From Haliclystus octoradiatus (lineage: Eukaryota; Cnidaria; Staurozoa; Stauromedusae; Haliclystidae): 64,000 nucleotides of DNA. Under the pieces are notes generated by a model. The model searched no databases. It had not been told where the DNA came from and saw only the letters and a program-made list of their open reading frames with translations. The stretch lies in assembly GCA_916610825.1 (NCBI GenBank), contig OU744450.1, positions 10,723,380-10,787,379 of the forward strand, written 5' to 3'. Both the position numbers and the translations under genes were made by a program. Position 1 is the first letter of the stretch, and each line of letters opens with the position of its first letter. Below are positions 12,601 through 22,100 of the stretch, in pieces.

Positions 12601-15380
12601 AGTTTAACAGCGGCAAAATGCTCTTTGGTATTGTTCTTCCATTTTCTGTATTTCTTCTGGTCGTTGTTTAATATATTGCCGACCTGAGTGGTCGACATGA
12701 CAGCATCGCGCATGTCACACAAGATAACAACAGTTAGATTTAGCGTAACTATGAATATGGAATAGTAATAGTTTAGAACAAATTGACAAACAGAAAAACT
12801 AAGTACGGATATACTATAAGACAGATACAATGAAATAATTATTACAACCAAAAACAAATAATCCAAAATCCATTCACCAATGGCAAAATGTTCTATCAGA
12901 TTGATTATCAACTTTCTGTATTTCCTCTGGTCGTTGTTGAAAAAATTGCCGACCTGATTGGCCGACATGACAGCATCGCGCATGTCACACAAGATAACAA
13001 CAGTTAGATATAACGTAACTATGAAAGTTAATTCAAAATCTTTTAGGCCACATTGACACCAAATAAATCGATGAGGTATTCCCTCCGGTCTGTAAATATA
13101 CCATATCATTGAAACTCCAAATAAAAACAACAAAATAATCTTCGTACAACATCCAAAAAATAAGTAAAATATATACGACGACAACATTTATATCTCCAGA
13201 TGTAATTAATAATGAATTGCCACACCTCCCAAGTCACTTAGAAAAGTGTAGCTGGCTATCGCGATTAATAAATGTCTTCGTAAAGGTTTACTTGACATGA
13301 ATTTCATGATGGTATTTGCGATAAAAAACACACAATAATTGGCGCAACAGTTTCGATTTAATCTAAAATCATCTTCAGGCAATGTGAAAAGAGAGAGTTA
13401 AAAAGTTACATGAATATTTATATAAAAATCTAATTAATTTATCTATTGAATTTATCGGAACGGTATTATACTTTTTAACAATGGCAAACAATAATTACAG
13501 GAGAGATATTTTAGCACAAGAACTAATTACGAATATACGATACAAACACGGTGAAATAACAGTTACAATCAAAAATAGTTTAACAGCGGCAAAATGCTCT
13601 TTGGTATTGTTCTTCCATTTTCTGTATTTCTTCTGGTCGTTGTTTAATATATTGCCGACCTGAGTGGTCGACATGACAGCATCGCGCATGTCACACAAGA
13701 TAACAACAGTTAGATTTAGCGTAACTATGAATATGGAATAGTAATAGTTTAGAACAAATTGACAAACAGAAAAACTAAGTACGGATATACTATAAGACAG
13801 ATACAATGAAATAATTATTACAACCAAAAACAAATAATCCAAAATCCATTCACCAATGGCAAAATGTTCTATCAGATTGATTATCAACTTTCTGTATTTC
13901 CTCTGGTCGTTGTTGAAAAAATTGCCGACCTGATTGGCCGACATGACAGCATCGCGCATGTCACACAAGATAACAACAGTTAGATATAACGTAACTATGA
14001 AAGTTAATTCAAAATCTTTTAGGCCACATTGACACCAAATAAATCGATGAGGTATTCCCTCCGGTCTGTAAATATACCATATCATTGAAACTCCAAATAA
14101 AAACAACAAAATAATCTTCGTACAACATCCAAAAAATAAGTAAAATATATACGACGACAACATTTATATCTCCATGCTGTCATGTCGGCCAATCAGGTCG
14201 GCAATTTTTTCAACAACGACCAGAGGAAATACAGAAAGTTGATAATCAATCTGATAGAACATTTTGCCATTGGTGAATGGATTTTGGATTATTTGTTTTT
14301 GGTTGTAATAATTATTTCATTGTATCTGTCTTATAGTATATCCGTACTTAGTTTTTCTGTTTGTCAATTTGTTCTAAACTATTACTATTCCATATTCATA
14401 GTTACGCTAAATCTAACTGTTGTTATCTTGTGTGACATGCGCGATGCTGTCATGTCGACCACTCAGGTCGGCAATATATTAAACAACGACCAGAAGAAAT
14501 ACAGAAAATGGAAGAACAATACCAAAGAGCATTTTGCCGCTGTTAAACTATTTTTGATTGTAACTGTTATTTCACCGTGTTTGTATCGTATATTCGTAAT
14601 TAGTTCTTGTGCTAAAATATCTCTCCTGTAATTATTGTTTGCCATTGTTAAAAAGTATAATACCGTTCCGATAAATTCAATAGATAAATTAATTAGATTT
14701 TTATATAAATATTCATGTAACTTTTTAACTCTCTCTTTTCACATTGCCTGAAGATGATTTTAGATTAAATCGAAACTGTTGCGCCAATTATTGTGTGTTT
14801 TTTATCGCAAATACCATCATGAAATTCATGTCAAGTAAACCTTTACGAAGACAAAAATAAATTCTTCAAATATTCAAACATATTGCCGTATTTATCTAAC
14901 AAAGGTAACTTTTTTAAGAAAAATGTTTTATCCAATTTCTGTTAATTGATTGTGATTTTGCATTGATAGGTGAAGCTATGAACCCTGCTGATAGCGGCAT
15001 CTGGGACAATTATCGAGTACTACGACAACTTCTTAACTCATGGTGAGTACTGTAGGCCTATTATTAATATAGACATTAACAGGAAAGACATTTTCAATTT
15101 CTGGCAACTTTCTATAGCTAGATGCTGATCAAAGTGAATAAATTATTTGGATCAGCCATCTTCTTAATTGTATGTTATGTGATAATGAACCATGAGCTTA
15201 ATGCATGACTGGGATAGTGATTCAATTCCCTATATAGTTTCAACTATTTGTGGTTGATTTCTTTAACTATTGTTTCCTAACAATAATGTATGTTTATTTT
15301 GTTTCAGTTCTGTTATCGCTGGCAATCTATTACTCGTTGACGAAGTCATGAAAGCTGGCATGTCCTCATTGAAAGGCTAA
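670..15380 (+). CDS. CCT6: T-complex protein 1 subunit zeta (CCT6), 3' 14 exons
   Basis: Zeta subunit of the cytosolic TRiC/CCT chaperonin, which folds actin, tubulin and other proteins using ATP. Exons read: 670-729, 3435-3548, 5365-5468, 5705-5815, 6283-6442, 7455-7537, 8148-8244, 9055-9121, 9541-9621, 10331-10431, 11415-11501, 11916-11964, 14970-15042, 15308-15380. All introns are GT-AG and the phases chain without a break to 419 residues plus TAA. The first visible residues are [11 protein letters not shown]. Recognisable blocks include [43 protein letters not shown], the [10 protein letters not shown] nucleotide-site loop and the C-terminal [13 protein letters not shown], all characteristic of CCT zeta. 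About 110 N-terminal residues, including GDGTT, lie left of the window. AATAAA at 15547-15552 is a likely poly(A) signal. The exons look intact; large repeats occupy several introns. Confidence 0.95.
865..3180. mobile_element. Non-autonomous DNA transposon with GGGCAATTCC ends in a CCT6 intron
   Basis: The ends are perfect 10 bp inverted repeats, GGGCAATTCC at 865-874 and its complement at 3171-3180. They are flanked by the 4 bp direct repeat TCAT at 861-864 and 3181-3184. Six copies or near-copies of AAGTGGGTCAC occur in both orientations at 1239, 2372 (reverse), 2780, 2802, 2989 and 3156. All lie outside the nested element at 1354-2327, as expected for subterminal repeats of the outer element. 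No transposase-like ORF is visible. The superfamily is not assigned. Confidence 0.6.
1354..2327. mobile_element. Nested DNA element with CAGACCTTTACGGGA ends
   Basis: A 15 bp perfect inverted repeat (1354-1368 and 2313-2327) bounds 974 bp with no credible ORF. The direct repeat CGGGAA flanks it at 1348-1353 and 2328-2333. The CAG start resembles hAT termini, but the 6 bp duplication is shorter than the usual 8 bp, so the family is uncertain. Inside are a GC-rich hairpin (1369-1379 with 1386-1396, 11 bp stem) and a CACTCTCC/GGAGAGTG hairpin next to the right end. It is inserted in the element spanning 865-3180. Confidence 0.6.
3971..4886. mobile_element. TA-flanked MITE (Tc1/mariner-like ends) in a CCT6 intron
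   Basis: TAGGGGAGACCGGG at 3971-3984 is matched by its exact complement at 4873-4886. If the outer TA is taken as target duplication, the inverted repeat is GGGGAGACCGGG. Short subterminal texts also recur at both ends (CATCGGACG on the left, CCGAAGTCACCC on the right). No transposase is readable across 900 bp. TA duplication suggests the Tc1/mariner superfamily, which is inference from the target alone. Confidence 0.6.
6992..7124 (+). repeat. Dispersed ~150 bp repeat, copy 1
   Basis: Contains TTCAGCACTGAGACAT, TGCAAAATTAAATGAGACTT and GATATGTCAGTCAGTCATC, in the same order and orientation as at 7751-7894 and 8399-8544. Each copy sits in a different consecutive CCT6 intron. No coding potential; probably a SINE or MITE whose ends were not resolved. 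Confidence 0.7.
7250..7336 (+). repeat. Dispersed repeat pair, copy 1 (partner at 12165-12250)
   Basis: The text TCTAGATATC followed by a stretch with CAGAC and ATTTTTGAAATTTG recurs at 12165-12250 with moderate divergence. Both lie in CCT6 introns in the same orientation. Ends are unclear. Confidence 0.45.
7751..7894 (+). repeat. Dispersed ~150 bp repeat, copy 2
   Basis: Second copy of the family at 6992-7124, starting GATTCTTTCAGCACTGAGAC and ending CATCAAACATCAGCC. It lies in the intron between exons 7455-7537 and 8148-8244. It differs from the other copies by scattered substitutions, so the copies are not a recent duplication. Confidence 0.7.
8399..8544 (+). repeat. Dispersed ~150 bp repeat, copy 3
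   Basis: Third copy, again plus strand, starting GATTCTTTCAGCACTTGAGA and ending TTCAAACATCAGCC, in the intron after exon 8148-8244. Confidence 0.7.
10073..10223 (+). repeat. Second dispersed repeat family, copy 1
   Basis: Starts AGCATCGAATTTAGAGCCC and ends CAACCAATAGGATTCAA. The same 150 bp recurs at 10673-10822 with few differences. A shorter related fragment (GATTGTCAATCGGTCTT) is near 9390. Non-coding, inside a CCT6 intron. Confidence 0.75.
10673..10822 (+). repeat. Second dispersed repeat family, copy 2
   Basis: Near-identical to 10073-10223, same strand, in the next intron (after exon 10331-10431). The high identity suggests recent amplification or local gene conversion. Confidence 0.75.
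12519..13187 (-). CDS. 222-codon ORF for a multi-pass membrane protein with an internal repeat, copy A
   Basis: Not recognised. The protein starts [11 protein letters not shown] and has about six strongly hydrophobic stretches. A block of roughly 90 residues occurs twice: each begins with [18 protein letters not shown], continues with a QVGN..NNDQ.KYRK loop and EHFA, then returns to hydrophobic sequence. At DNA level the block is a ~320 bp tandem duplication with substitutions between its halves. The ORF stays open through both halves. It lies antisense inside a CCT6 intron in a repeated unit, so it is more likely an element-borne gene or captured exon than a normal host gene. Expression is unknown. 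Confidence 0.4.
   Translation of the reverse strand: MLSSYIFYLFFGCCTKIILLFLFGVSMIWYIYRPEGIPHRFIWCQCGLKDFELTFIVTLYLTVVILCDMRDAVMSANQVGNFFNNDQRKYRKLIINLIEHFAIGEWILDYLFLVVIIISLYLSYSISVLSFSVCQFVLNYYYSIFIVTLNLTVVILCDMRDAVMSTTQVGNILNNDQKKYRKWKNNTKEHFAAVKLFLIVTVISPCLYRIFVISSCAKISLL
13495..14163 (-). CDS. 222-codon membrane-protein ORF, copy B
   Basis: The translation is identical to copy A, exactly 976 bp further right. It is complete from ATG to stop even though the unit carrying it is truncated about 10 bp beyond the start codon at the inverted junction (14173/14174). Confidence 0.4.
   Translation of the reverse strand: MLSSYIFYLFFGCCTKIILLFLFGVSMIWYIYRPEGIPHRFIWCQCGLKDFELTFIVTLYLTVVILCDMRDAVMSANQVGNFFNNDQRKYRKLIINLIEHFAIGEWILDYLFLVVIIISLYLSYSISVLSFSVCQFVLNYYYSIFIVTLNLTVVILCDMRDAVMSTTQVGNILNNDQKKYRKWKNNTKEHFAAVKLFLIVTVISPCLYRIFVISSCAKISLL
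14182..14631 (+). pseudogene. Inverted, 5'-truncated copy C of the membrane-protein ORF (149 codons)
   Basis: Starts at the internal MSANQVGN methionine and matches the last 149 residues of copies A and B without change. The first hydrophobic segments are missing because the inverted copy begins at 14174. Together with copy B it forms a large palindrome spaced by 5' material found only in copy B. Confidence 0.5.
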
Positions 15381-16146
15381 ATGATTTAGTACAACGTTAA
15401 CCTAAAACAATGATTCCCTGTCGGTATAAATCTCCAGCTGAGTTACATATCTACACCAAACAACTCAACAAAGGTTATAAACAATGAAAGACTTGAAAGG
15501 ATTATTTTTAAAACCTTTGAATGATAACAGGATTCTTATCCAAACCAATAAATGAAGAGAAGAGTTGTTAATCAAATGGATGTAACTAGTTGATATGTTA
15601 TGAAATAGATGCTATGACAATTAAATTTTCGGTTTTGTTTTTGACAGCAAACTCAGTGCCTCAGTTGTAACCTGATAACTTCTCCCTGCAATCGACCCTT
15701 TCTCTGTTTCTCTCTTTTTATTTTACATGTAGCCCAAATCGTTTTTCAGACGTGATCCGTTCAAAATTATGAATTCATACAGACTCGAGGAAATATAGAA
15801 ATTTGAAATTTATTAATTATATACATTGCTAAAAAATGATAATAATTGAATACATGTGTAAAGCTAGTTAATTCTATAAAAGATTGAATAATGATTCTGA
15901 GTTAAATGCTGAGTGAGCCTTTATACATTATTGATTACTTAAAAACATATTTTCCTGAATTATTATTACCCTTCGAGTAACGTGACAGGCACACATATTT
16001 TATGTACATACAGCTACTGAATATTCATTTATTTTTTATCAAACAGGAAAAAACCAGTGGGAAATTCAATTTCGTTAAATAGAGATAGTGGATGCAAATT
16101 GTAAACGAGAATTTCAATGTTTGTCCTATTATCAGATTGATAGTTG
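15381..16146. other. Convergent 3' intergenic region between CCT6 and the FES/FER kinase
   Basis: Holds the 3' UTRs of two convergent genes: AATAAA at 15547-15552 for CCT6, and TTTATT at 16028-16033, read as AATAAA on the minus strand, for the kinase. No repeat or ORF of note is seen. Confidence 0.6.
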
Positions 16147-19100
16147 TTAATTAAACATTTTTGCAATCGATACAAGTTTGTTGTAAATTTCAGTGAAAAC
16201 TGGACGCTCTTCTGCATTTTGTTTCCAACATAATTGCATTACTTCGTAAACAGATGGCGGAGTTCCATTAGGAGGTGGCATTCGATAACCTTGCTCAATT
16301 GCTTCACGGGATTTCTAACAGAGAAAATGATATAGTTTAATCATTTAATCAATGTGAGCACATACATGTAGACTTTCAACTATGATGGTGCAACCTATTT
16401 TTAATAACCAAATCATTCAAAGAGGGACAATGCTTAATCATATAGCTTGTGTCAAACACACCATAATGTAATGTTAATGATATACTGTATATATATCCAC
16501 ATCCTATTCAGTCAAAGTTGACTTCAACTCATGGTGACTAATGACCAGACACAAGTGCGTATCTAAATCTGCTATAAAATAATAAGCCATAAAAAATGAC
16601 ATTCACTTTTAAACTTTGAGCCCATAAGGTGACATGGTCAATTTTATGCCTTTATAAGAGTAAAAAAGGGTTGGTGGTTAAGTCTGCTACTAAATTTCAA
16701 AGTTTGCTAAGAATGTAGTATAGTTGCCATAGTTTCCTTATTTCCAATGTAACATGTTTAAGTGAATAAAATATCATTAGATTCCTTGTTTGCCGTATTA
16801 GTCTTTGGACAATTCAAAATTATCCTTCAGTCTTCTGCCAGCAGGTGACTGTTACCGTTTTTGGCTAATAAAGGATCATGTGACTGCTAACCACAGGTGA
16901 CCCTTAAACACAGGAACCAATGTAAACATTACACTGATGATGATGGTATTATGGACAATCTGTTGAATATCATACTTACTGGATTATTCCATCCTGGATA
17001 AGGGGTATTACCCAATGAGAAAACCTCCCACAAGACAATACCAAAACTCCAGACGTCACTCTTAGTTGTATACTGTCTGTATTGCCATACTTCAGGTGCT
17101 GTCCATTTAACAGGAAATTCTTTCGTTGTATGCACAGAATAAATCCCTAAACAAATATTCAAAGTTCAAAACATGTTCTTTCTTGATATTAGTTAAACCT
17201 CTTTCAGAAATAAGGGTAAAGTAGCATATGCTACACTATTTCTATACATATGAGGGCATACGACAGATGCACATTTATGCACAGTAATTGCAACCAAATT
17301 TGCTAGTAACACATGGAAGAAAATGTCTCCAGGCTTGGACGATAAGAGTGTTTTATTAAGAAAAACAAATAGACATAGATCAACATCAACAAACAAACTG
17401 GGAGGAAAATGTTGAAATGCCTCTAGGAATCCAGAAGGTTGAACCTTAGTCAGACCCTGTAGTTTTCAGTAACTTTCAAATTTCTTCAAGGTGCATTTCA
17501 GTAGAATGAGAAGAATCGATCAAGATGACGAAACATAGGAGATGAAATAAATAAAAAATAATTTGCCAAGAATAAAGAGGAATGAATTATTTACCTTCTT
17601 CATCTTCTTCTCTTGACATTCCAAAATCACAAATTTTGATTTTGTATTCATCACCAACCAAACAATTTCTGGCAGCGAGATCTCGATGGATTGTTTGCTT
17701 AGATTCAAGATAAGACATACCATTTGCAACATCAACTGATATTTTCACTAGATTTTCAGCATCAAGACTTTCTCCATTCTTTTTCAAGTAATTTAAAAGA
17801 TCCCCAAAAGGTGCAAATTCCATTACTTCACAAAAATAAGACAATAAAAATTGATAATTATTGATTCCTTCACATGTAATATAGGCTACATTCAAAGCGA
17901 GATGTCAAAAGAAATGGTTGATTTGCCCTAGTCTCACTTTTTTATTATGACGATTTTGATATGTTTGTAAGTGTTTGTTTGTATGTTTGTGAGTTTTGTA
18001 AGCTTACAACTCGTCAAATTGCGGCATTTAAAAGCGGGACTTATAGATCAGTCAGAACAAAAGGTTGTGGAAGAATTGATTGTAAACAATTGTGTTGCCA
18101 TGGAAATTAATTACCAATGACTGCAGTTAAACCTATTACTGTATATTGGTCATGCCTATATATTAGCAATCGGTAGTGACCACTTTAGTAATATATAATA
18201 CAATTATTTAATAAGATCTATGTATGTATAAAAGCCACCTGTCTATAGTGATCAATTTAATCCTATTATTGGCTGTTATTCACAGGTTGAAACTATACAT
18301 TTAGCATACATATATTTGATACTTACATATATAATATGGTTGATTATCATTGCACACACCAACTAACTTGACAACATTTTCATGATCATACGGTTTCATA
18401 ATTTCAGCTTCAGTTAAAAACATTCGTTTAGTCGCGTCATCACAATTATTTCGACATGTTTTCACAGCAACAGTTAAATCTTTACTTTTCAGAAATCCTT
18501 TATGAACATCACCAAAATGACCCTTACCAATGGTATCACCCAACACAACGTCATTATGCGAATAACAATATTTATCACCAGGCAAAAATGCTTTTTCAAT
18601 TGGATGGGTTATATAAACATTATTTGTCATTGAGACAGCAAGATGATTTTTCATATGATGATGAATTAATTGCGGGATGGATACAAATGCCGAAGCTTCA
18701 AATTTGAACATACCCTGCACGAGACATAAATGTTTACAAATGATAGATTAGCTAACGTCAAATCATAATGTATCATACTGTTCACACATTAATCAATATA
18801 TTCAATTGACACCTTAATAGATGGCATATTAAACCTGTGGAAAAGACGTTGATGAAATCATGGACAACAAATCACCTACTTTTTAATTAGCTTAAATTCA
18901 TGAATTTTAAAATTTTTTAATTTCTATAGAAATTTAAGTATTTTCGTGTTTATGAACCGTTTCTGAACTTGTGAACATTTTTTTTCACAAGGAAATAATC
19001 AGATATTTTTAGAATCGGAGATTGTTATAGAAACATTTGAGATAGAATCTCACCTTAAGAATGAGTGTAACCTCAGAACATGTATAAGCTGTAAAGAAAG

Positions 19101-22100
19101 CTAATACCAAGTCACACCATACACACATATTTCATCGCATTACAGTGTCCCATTCCTTACAACATTCTAGTATGTTGTATGTATCCACCTGTCATCCTTA
19201 AAAAAGCAATATTTGCAGGAGGTGCTACTCTCATTGCAGAAAACGAATTACTAGTTGTTGCCAAAAACCAAATAAATAATTATTATGGCACAATGATCTT
19301 TAAAGAAGCAACAGAAAGACTAAAAATACCTTTTAAAAAAAGTTTAAATTTTTCAAATCAAATTTATAACTTACATCCGTCTGTCTTTTCAAAATAAAAT
19401 GTTTAATTTGAGATCCAGCCATTACACTAAGAACACAATCACCAGACCCATCCGATTTCTCACGGACTAAAAAGTCACCATCGCATTTCAATAACTTTGC
19501 AACATCTTCCCGTACCAGTTTACCATGAAACCATGATTGTTCATCTAGAACATCATCTTCTGTTGGCTGTAATAATAATATACATACAAGTCAAAGGAAA
19601 ACAATTGATTGCTTAGAATTCAGACTGTATTTTCTCCTGTTTGTATGTATTTATTTGACTATATGAAAAAAATTGTTACAGTAGAAATACATGTGTAAAT
19701 ATTAAAATGTTGTTCATACAATCAGGGAAATCTCTTAATCGATTAGGCCTACTGCTTGTTTAGTGAGAGACCCATATAATTTACACCTGATTGTGATCAA
19801 TAGTAAAGTGTATTGTAATTCTAATTTGAAATAAAAGCAAAAAATTGAGCATGCATACCTAGTTACATCTGATGAATAACACTCACTCAAACACATGCAC
19901 ATTATTCAGACATAAAAGTACAAATCTTGAAAATAGACTGAAAATAGACTGAAATCAAGCATACTGATAATCAGGGGTTAAAAACATTATTCAGTGCCTG
20001 TGACCACATAGTTTGGCTTAAAAATGTATGCACATATTTAACAGGAAATTTTTCAGATCAAGCAATTCAAACTAACCTTAATTGTACATAAAGTAATTAG
20101 TCATGCACCTCTTATTCGGCTTCATTAATAAACTTTATGAACTGTTTAAAGATTAAGAATATTTTAAAATTTTAGAACAATGTCCCTGCAGTAGTTCTAT
20201 TGTTCAATAATAGTGTCTGCGACAGCGAGTCCCAGTGATCCCAGCATTTTCTAGCCCTGCAGATGATGTCTGTTTCAATAAAAAAGTCTGAAATCCATCA
20301 AAATTTATCAAAACATTGCTAAACATAATCAGATTGTCCTTCATGTATGAAATGCTATTCACCCGGGAGTTAAAACCGACATTGAATAAAAGATCTGACT
20401 CTGTAAGGGCAACGCTATTTTAATAATCTTTACTTCATTTAATAAAAATGTTTGTAATATTTTCCATAAATAGCTCATATGTAACTTTCTAATTCTTAAC
20501 TTGAAAATGGCTGCATCAAGTGTTAAACTGTCAAAGCATTGTCAAACTTAATGCAAAAAAATATTAAAGTTGGAATTGACCTTTGTATTGAATTGCTTGC
20601 TATATTCGAAAATAGAAACATGCCATACAATGCAAAAAGAGGAGGTATGTTGCCCAAATAGTTGAACATTTTACAACGGTACTAGATTGTTGATAAAATA
20701 ATAAAATATTATCTTGATACACTATACCTCAACATATTCCCCTAGGTCATCGTTACTTTCATTTGTAGTATTTAACTCTGAAGGTGTATCTTTATCTTGC
20801 GGCGACGAAGAAACAAAATTTGATTTTGATACAGATGCTCTTCGTTTTGTCATCATGTTAGATAAAAGTCGAGGCAAAGTTGCAGATGGGCGACTGAATT
20901 TTGACATCAGCGATCCATTCTTGTAAAAATCATAAAAATAAAAATATCAATTACTGTATTAAAGTAACTATTATTAAAAAAATATTAAAGTAATTGTCCT
21001 TGACACTCAGCCTACATACATAGTTCAATAATAGCCTCATTCCATCACGACCCTCATTTCTGAGCAACGCTCCAGTGAAGGCCTAATAAAATTTAAGGTT
21101 AAAAAGTGTGCCAGAAACCAAAAATATGGTGTGCCCAATCACAGTGCACCTTTGTAACATGTGAAGTTTTATCGAGCGCTGGTTGGTGAATAAAACACTA
21201 AAAATGTAAACAAGCTTGCTTGAATCATTTTCAAAGTTTATATTTCGATCGCTTATTCTGTCATATTGTCAATTTTTAATTATATATTTACGGAGAAATG
21301 GAATTTTGAATCAGAGTAATGCTGTATGCCGAAGAATTGATCTTCAATTTTTGAATATTTCTTTGATTTTGATTATTTAAATCATGATTCAAAACGACGG
21401 AAGTGCTTACAATTTTCCAACGATGGCGATCGCTCCATCAAAACATTATGTTTTCTCCTTTCATTTTGTATTCTACGCCCACAAAAGGCCTTCACAATGT
21501 TCATACAGTCCTTCGAGATAATGCAATCTATTATTTATAATTCTGTTGCTCCAATTTGATCCAAAATCATACCGTAAACTTGACGTTTTTAGTTTTCTTC
21601 GACAGTTTGTTTATAAAATGTTGAAATTTAAAATAGCTGAATTCAGCAAATTTCAATTCTTGTTCACATCTCGTTGTATTGTTCTTTGATGGGCCGACCA
21701 ACCAACACCTGGCTGTAACTCACATGACACCAAGGTGCGCTGTGATTGGGCACACCATATTTTGGTTTCTGGCACACTTTTTAAACTTAAATTTTATTAG
21801 GCCCTCATTGGAGCCTCGCGCGGAAATGAGGGCCAACCATGGAATGAGGCTAGTTCAATAACATCATAAATACAGTACATGTAAATAGAGGAAGAAAGCT
21901 GTTATGTAACGCTCCATTAGTCAATTGAACAAATAATTGGTTGTTATTGTAAAATATTTGACTAAATTTTAACATTTGTAGCATGAAGTATTGTACTTGA
22001 CTTATGAAAAGGTTTTTGAAGGTGTAGGCATCAGCACTTAATTGGCAACATGTTTTTGTGTCATCTGTGCTTTAATATATTTGATTGGAGGATTCTAGAT

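Larger units (their letters stand above)
12324..14853. mobile_element. Composite repeat (direct copy plus inverted copy) with a membrane-protein ORF, in a CCT6 intron
   Basis: Three copies of one unit: 12324-13299 (976 bp), 13300-14173 (same orientation, cut short) and 14174-14853 (reverse complement of about 13273-13952). The ORF translations of the copies are identical. The 12-mer CAAAAATAAATT occurs at 12316-12327 and 14852-14863, as if it were a target duplication. Each unit carries the text CCTGAAGATGATTTTAG followed by CGAAACTGTTGCGCC, resembling a motif I associate with 3' ends of Penelope-like elements. No reverse transcriptase, GIY-YIG nuclease or transposase is visible. A tandem-plus-inverted layout is common for Penelope-like elements, but classification is inference. 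Confidence 0.6.

Noticed and set aside
12505-12687. 60-codon plus-strand ORF repeated at 13481-13663 and 14463-14645
   Set aside because: Antisense to the 222-codon membrane ORF; it repeats only because the unit repeats.
14740-14790. Possible hammerhead ribozyme (CTGAAGA ... GAAAC) in the composite repeat, also in copies A and B
   Set aside because: A stem II-like GATTT/AAATC pairing exists, but an extra T separates it from the CTGAAGA box, and no stem III closing next to a cleavage triplet could be found. A covariance search would be needed.
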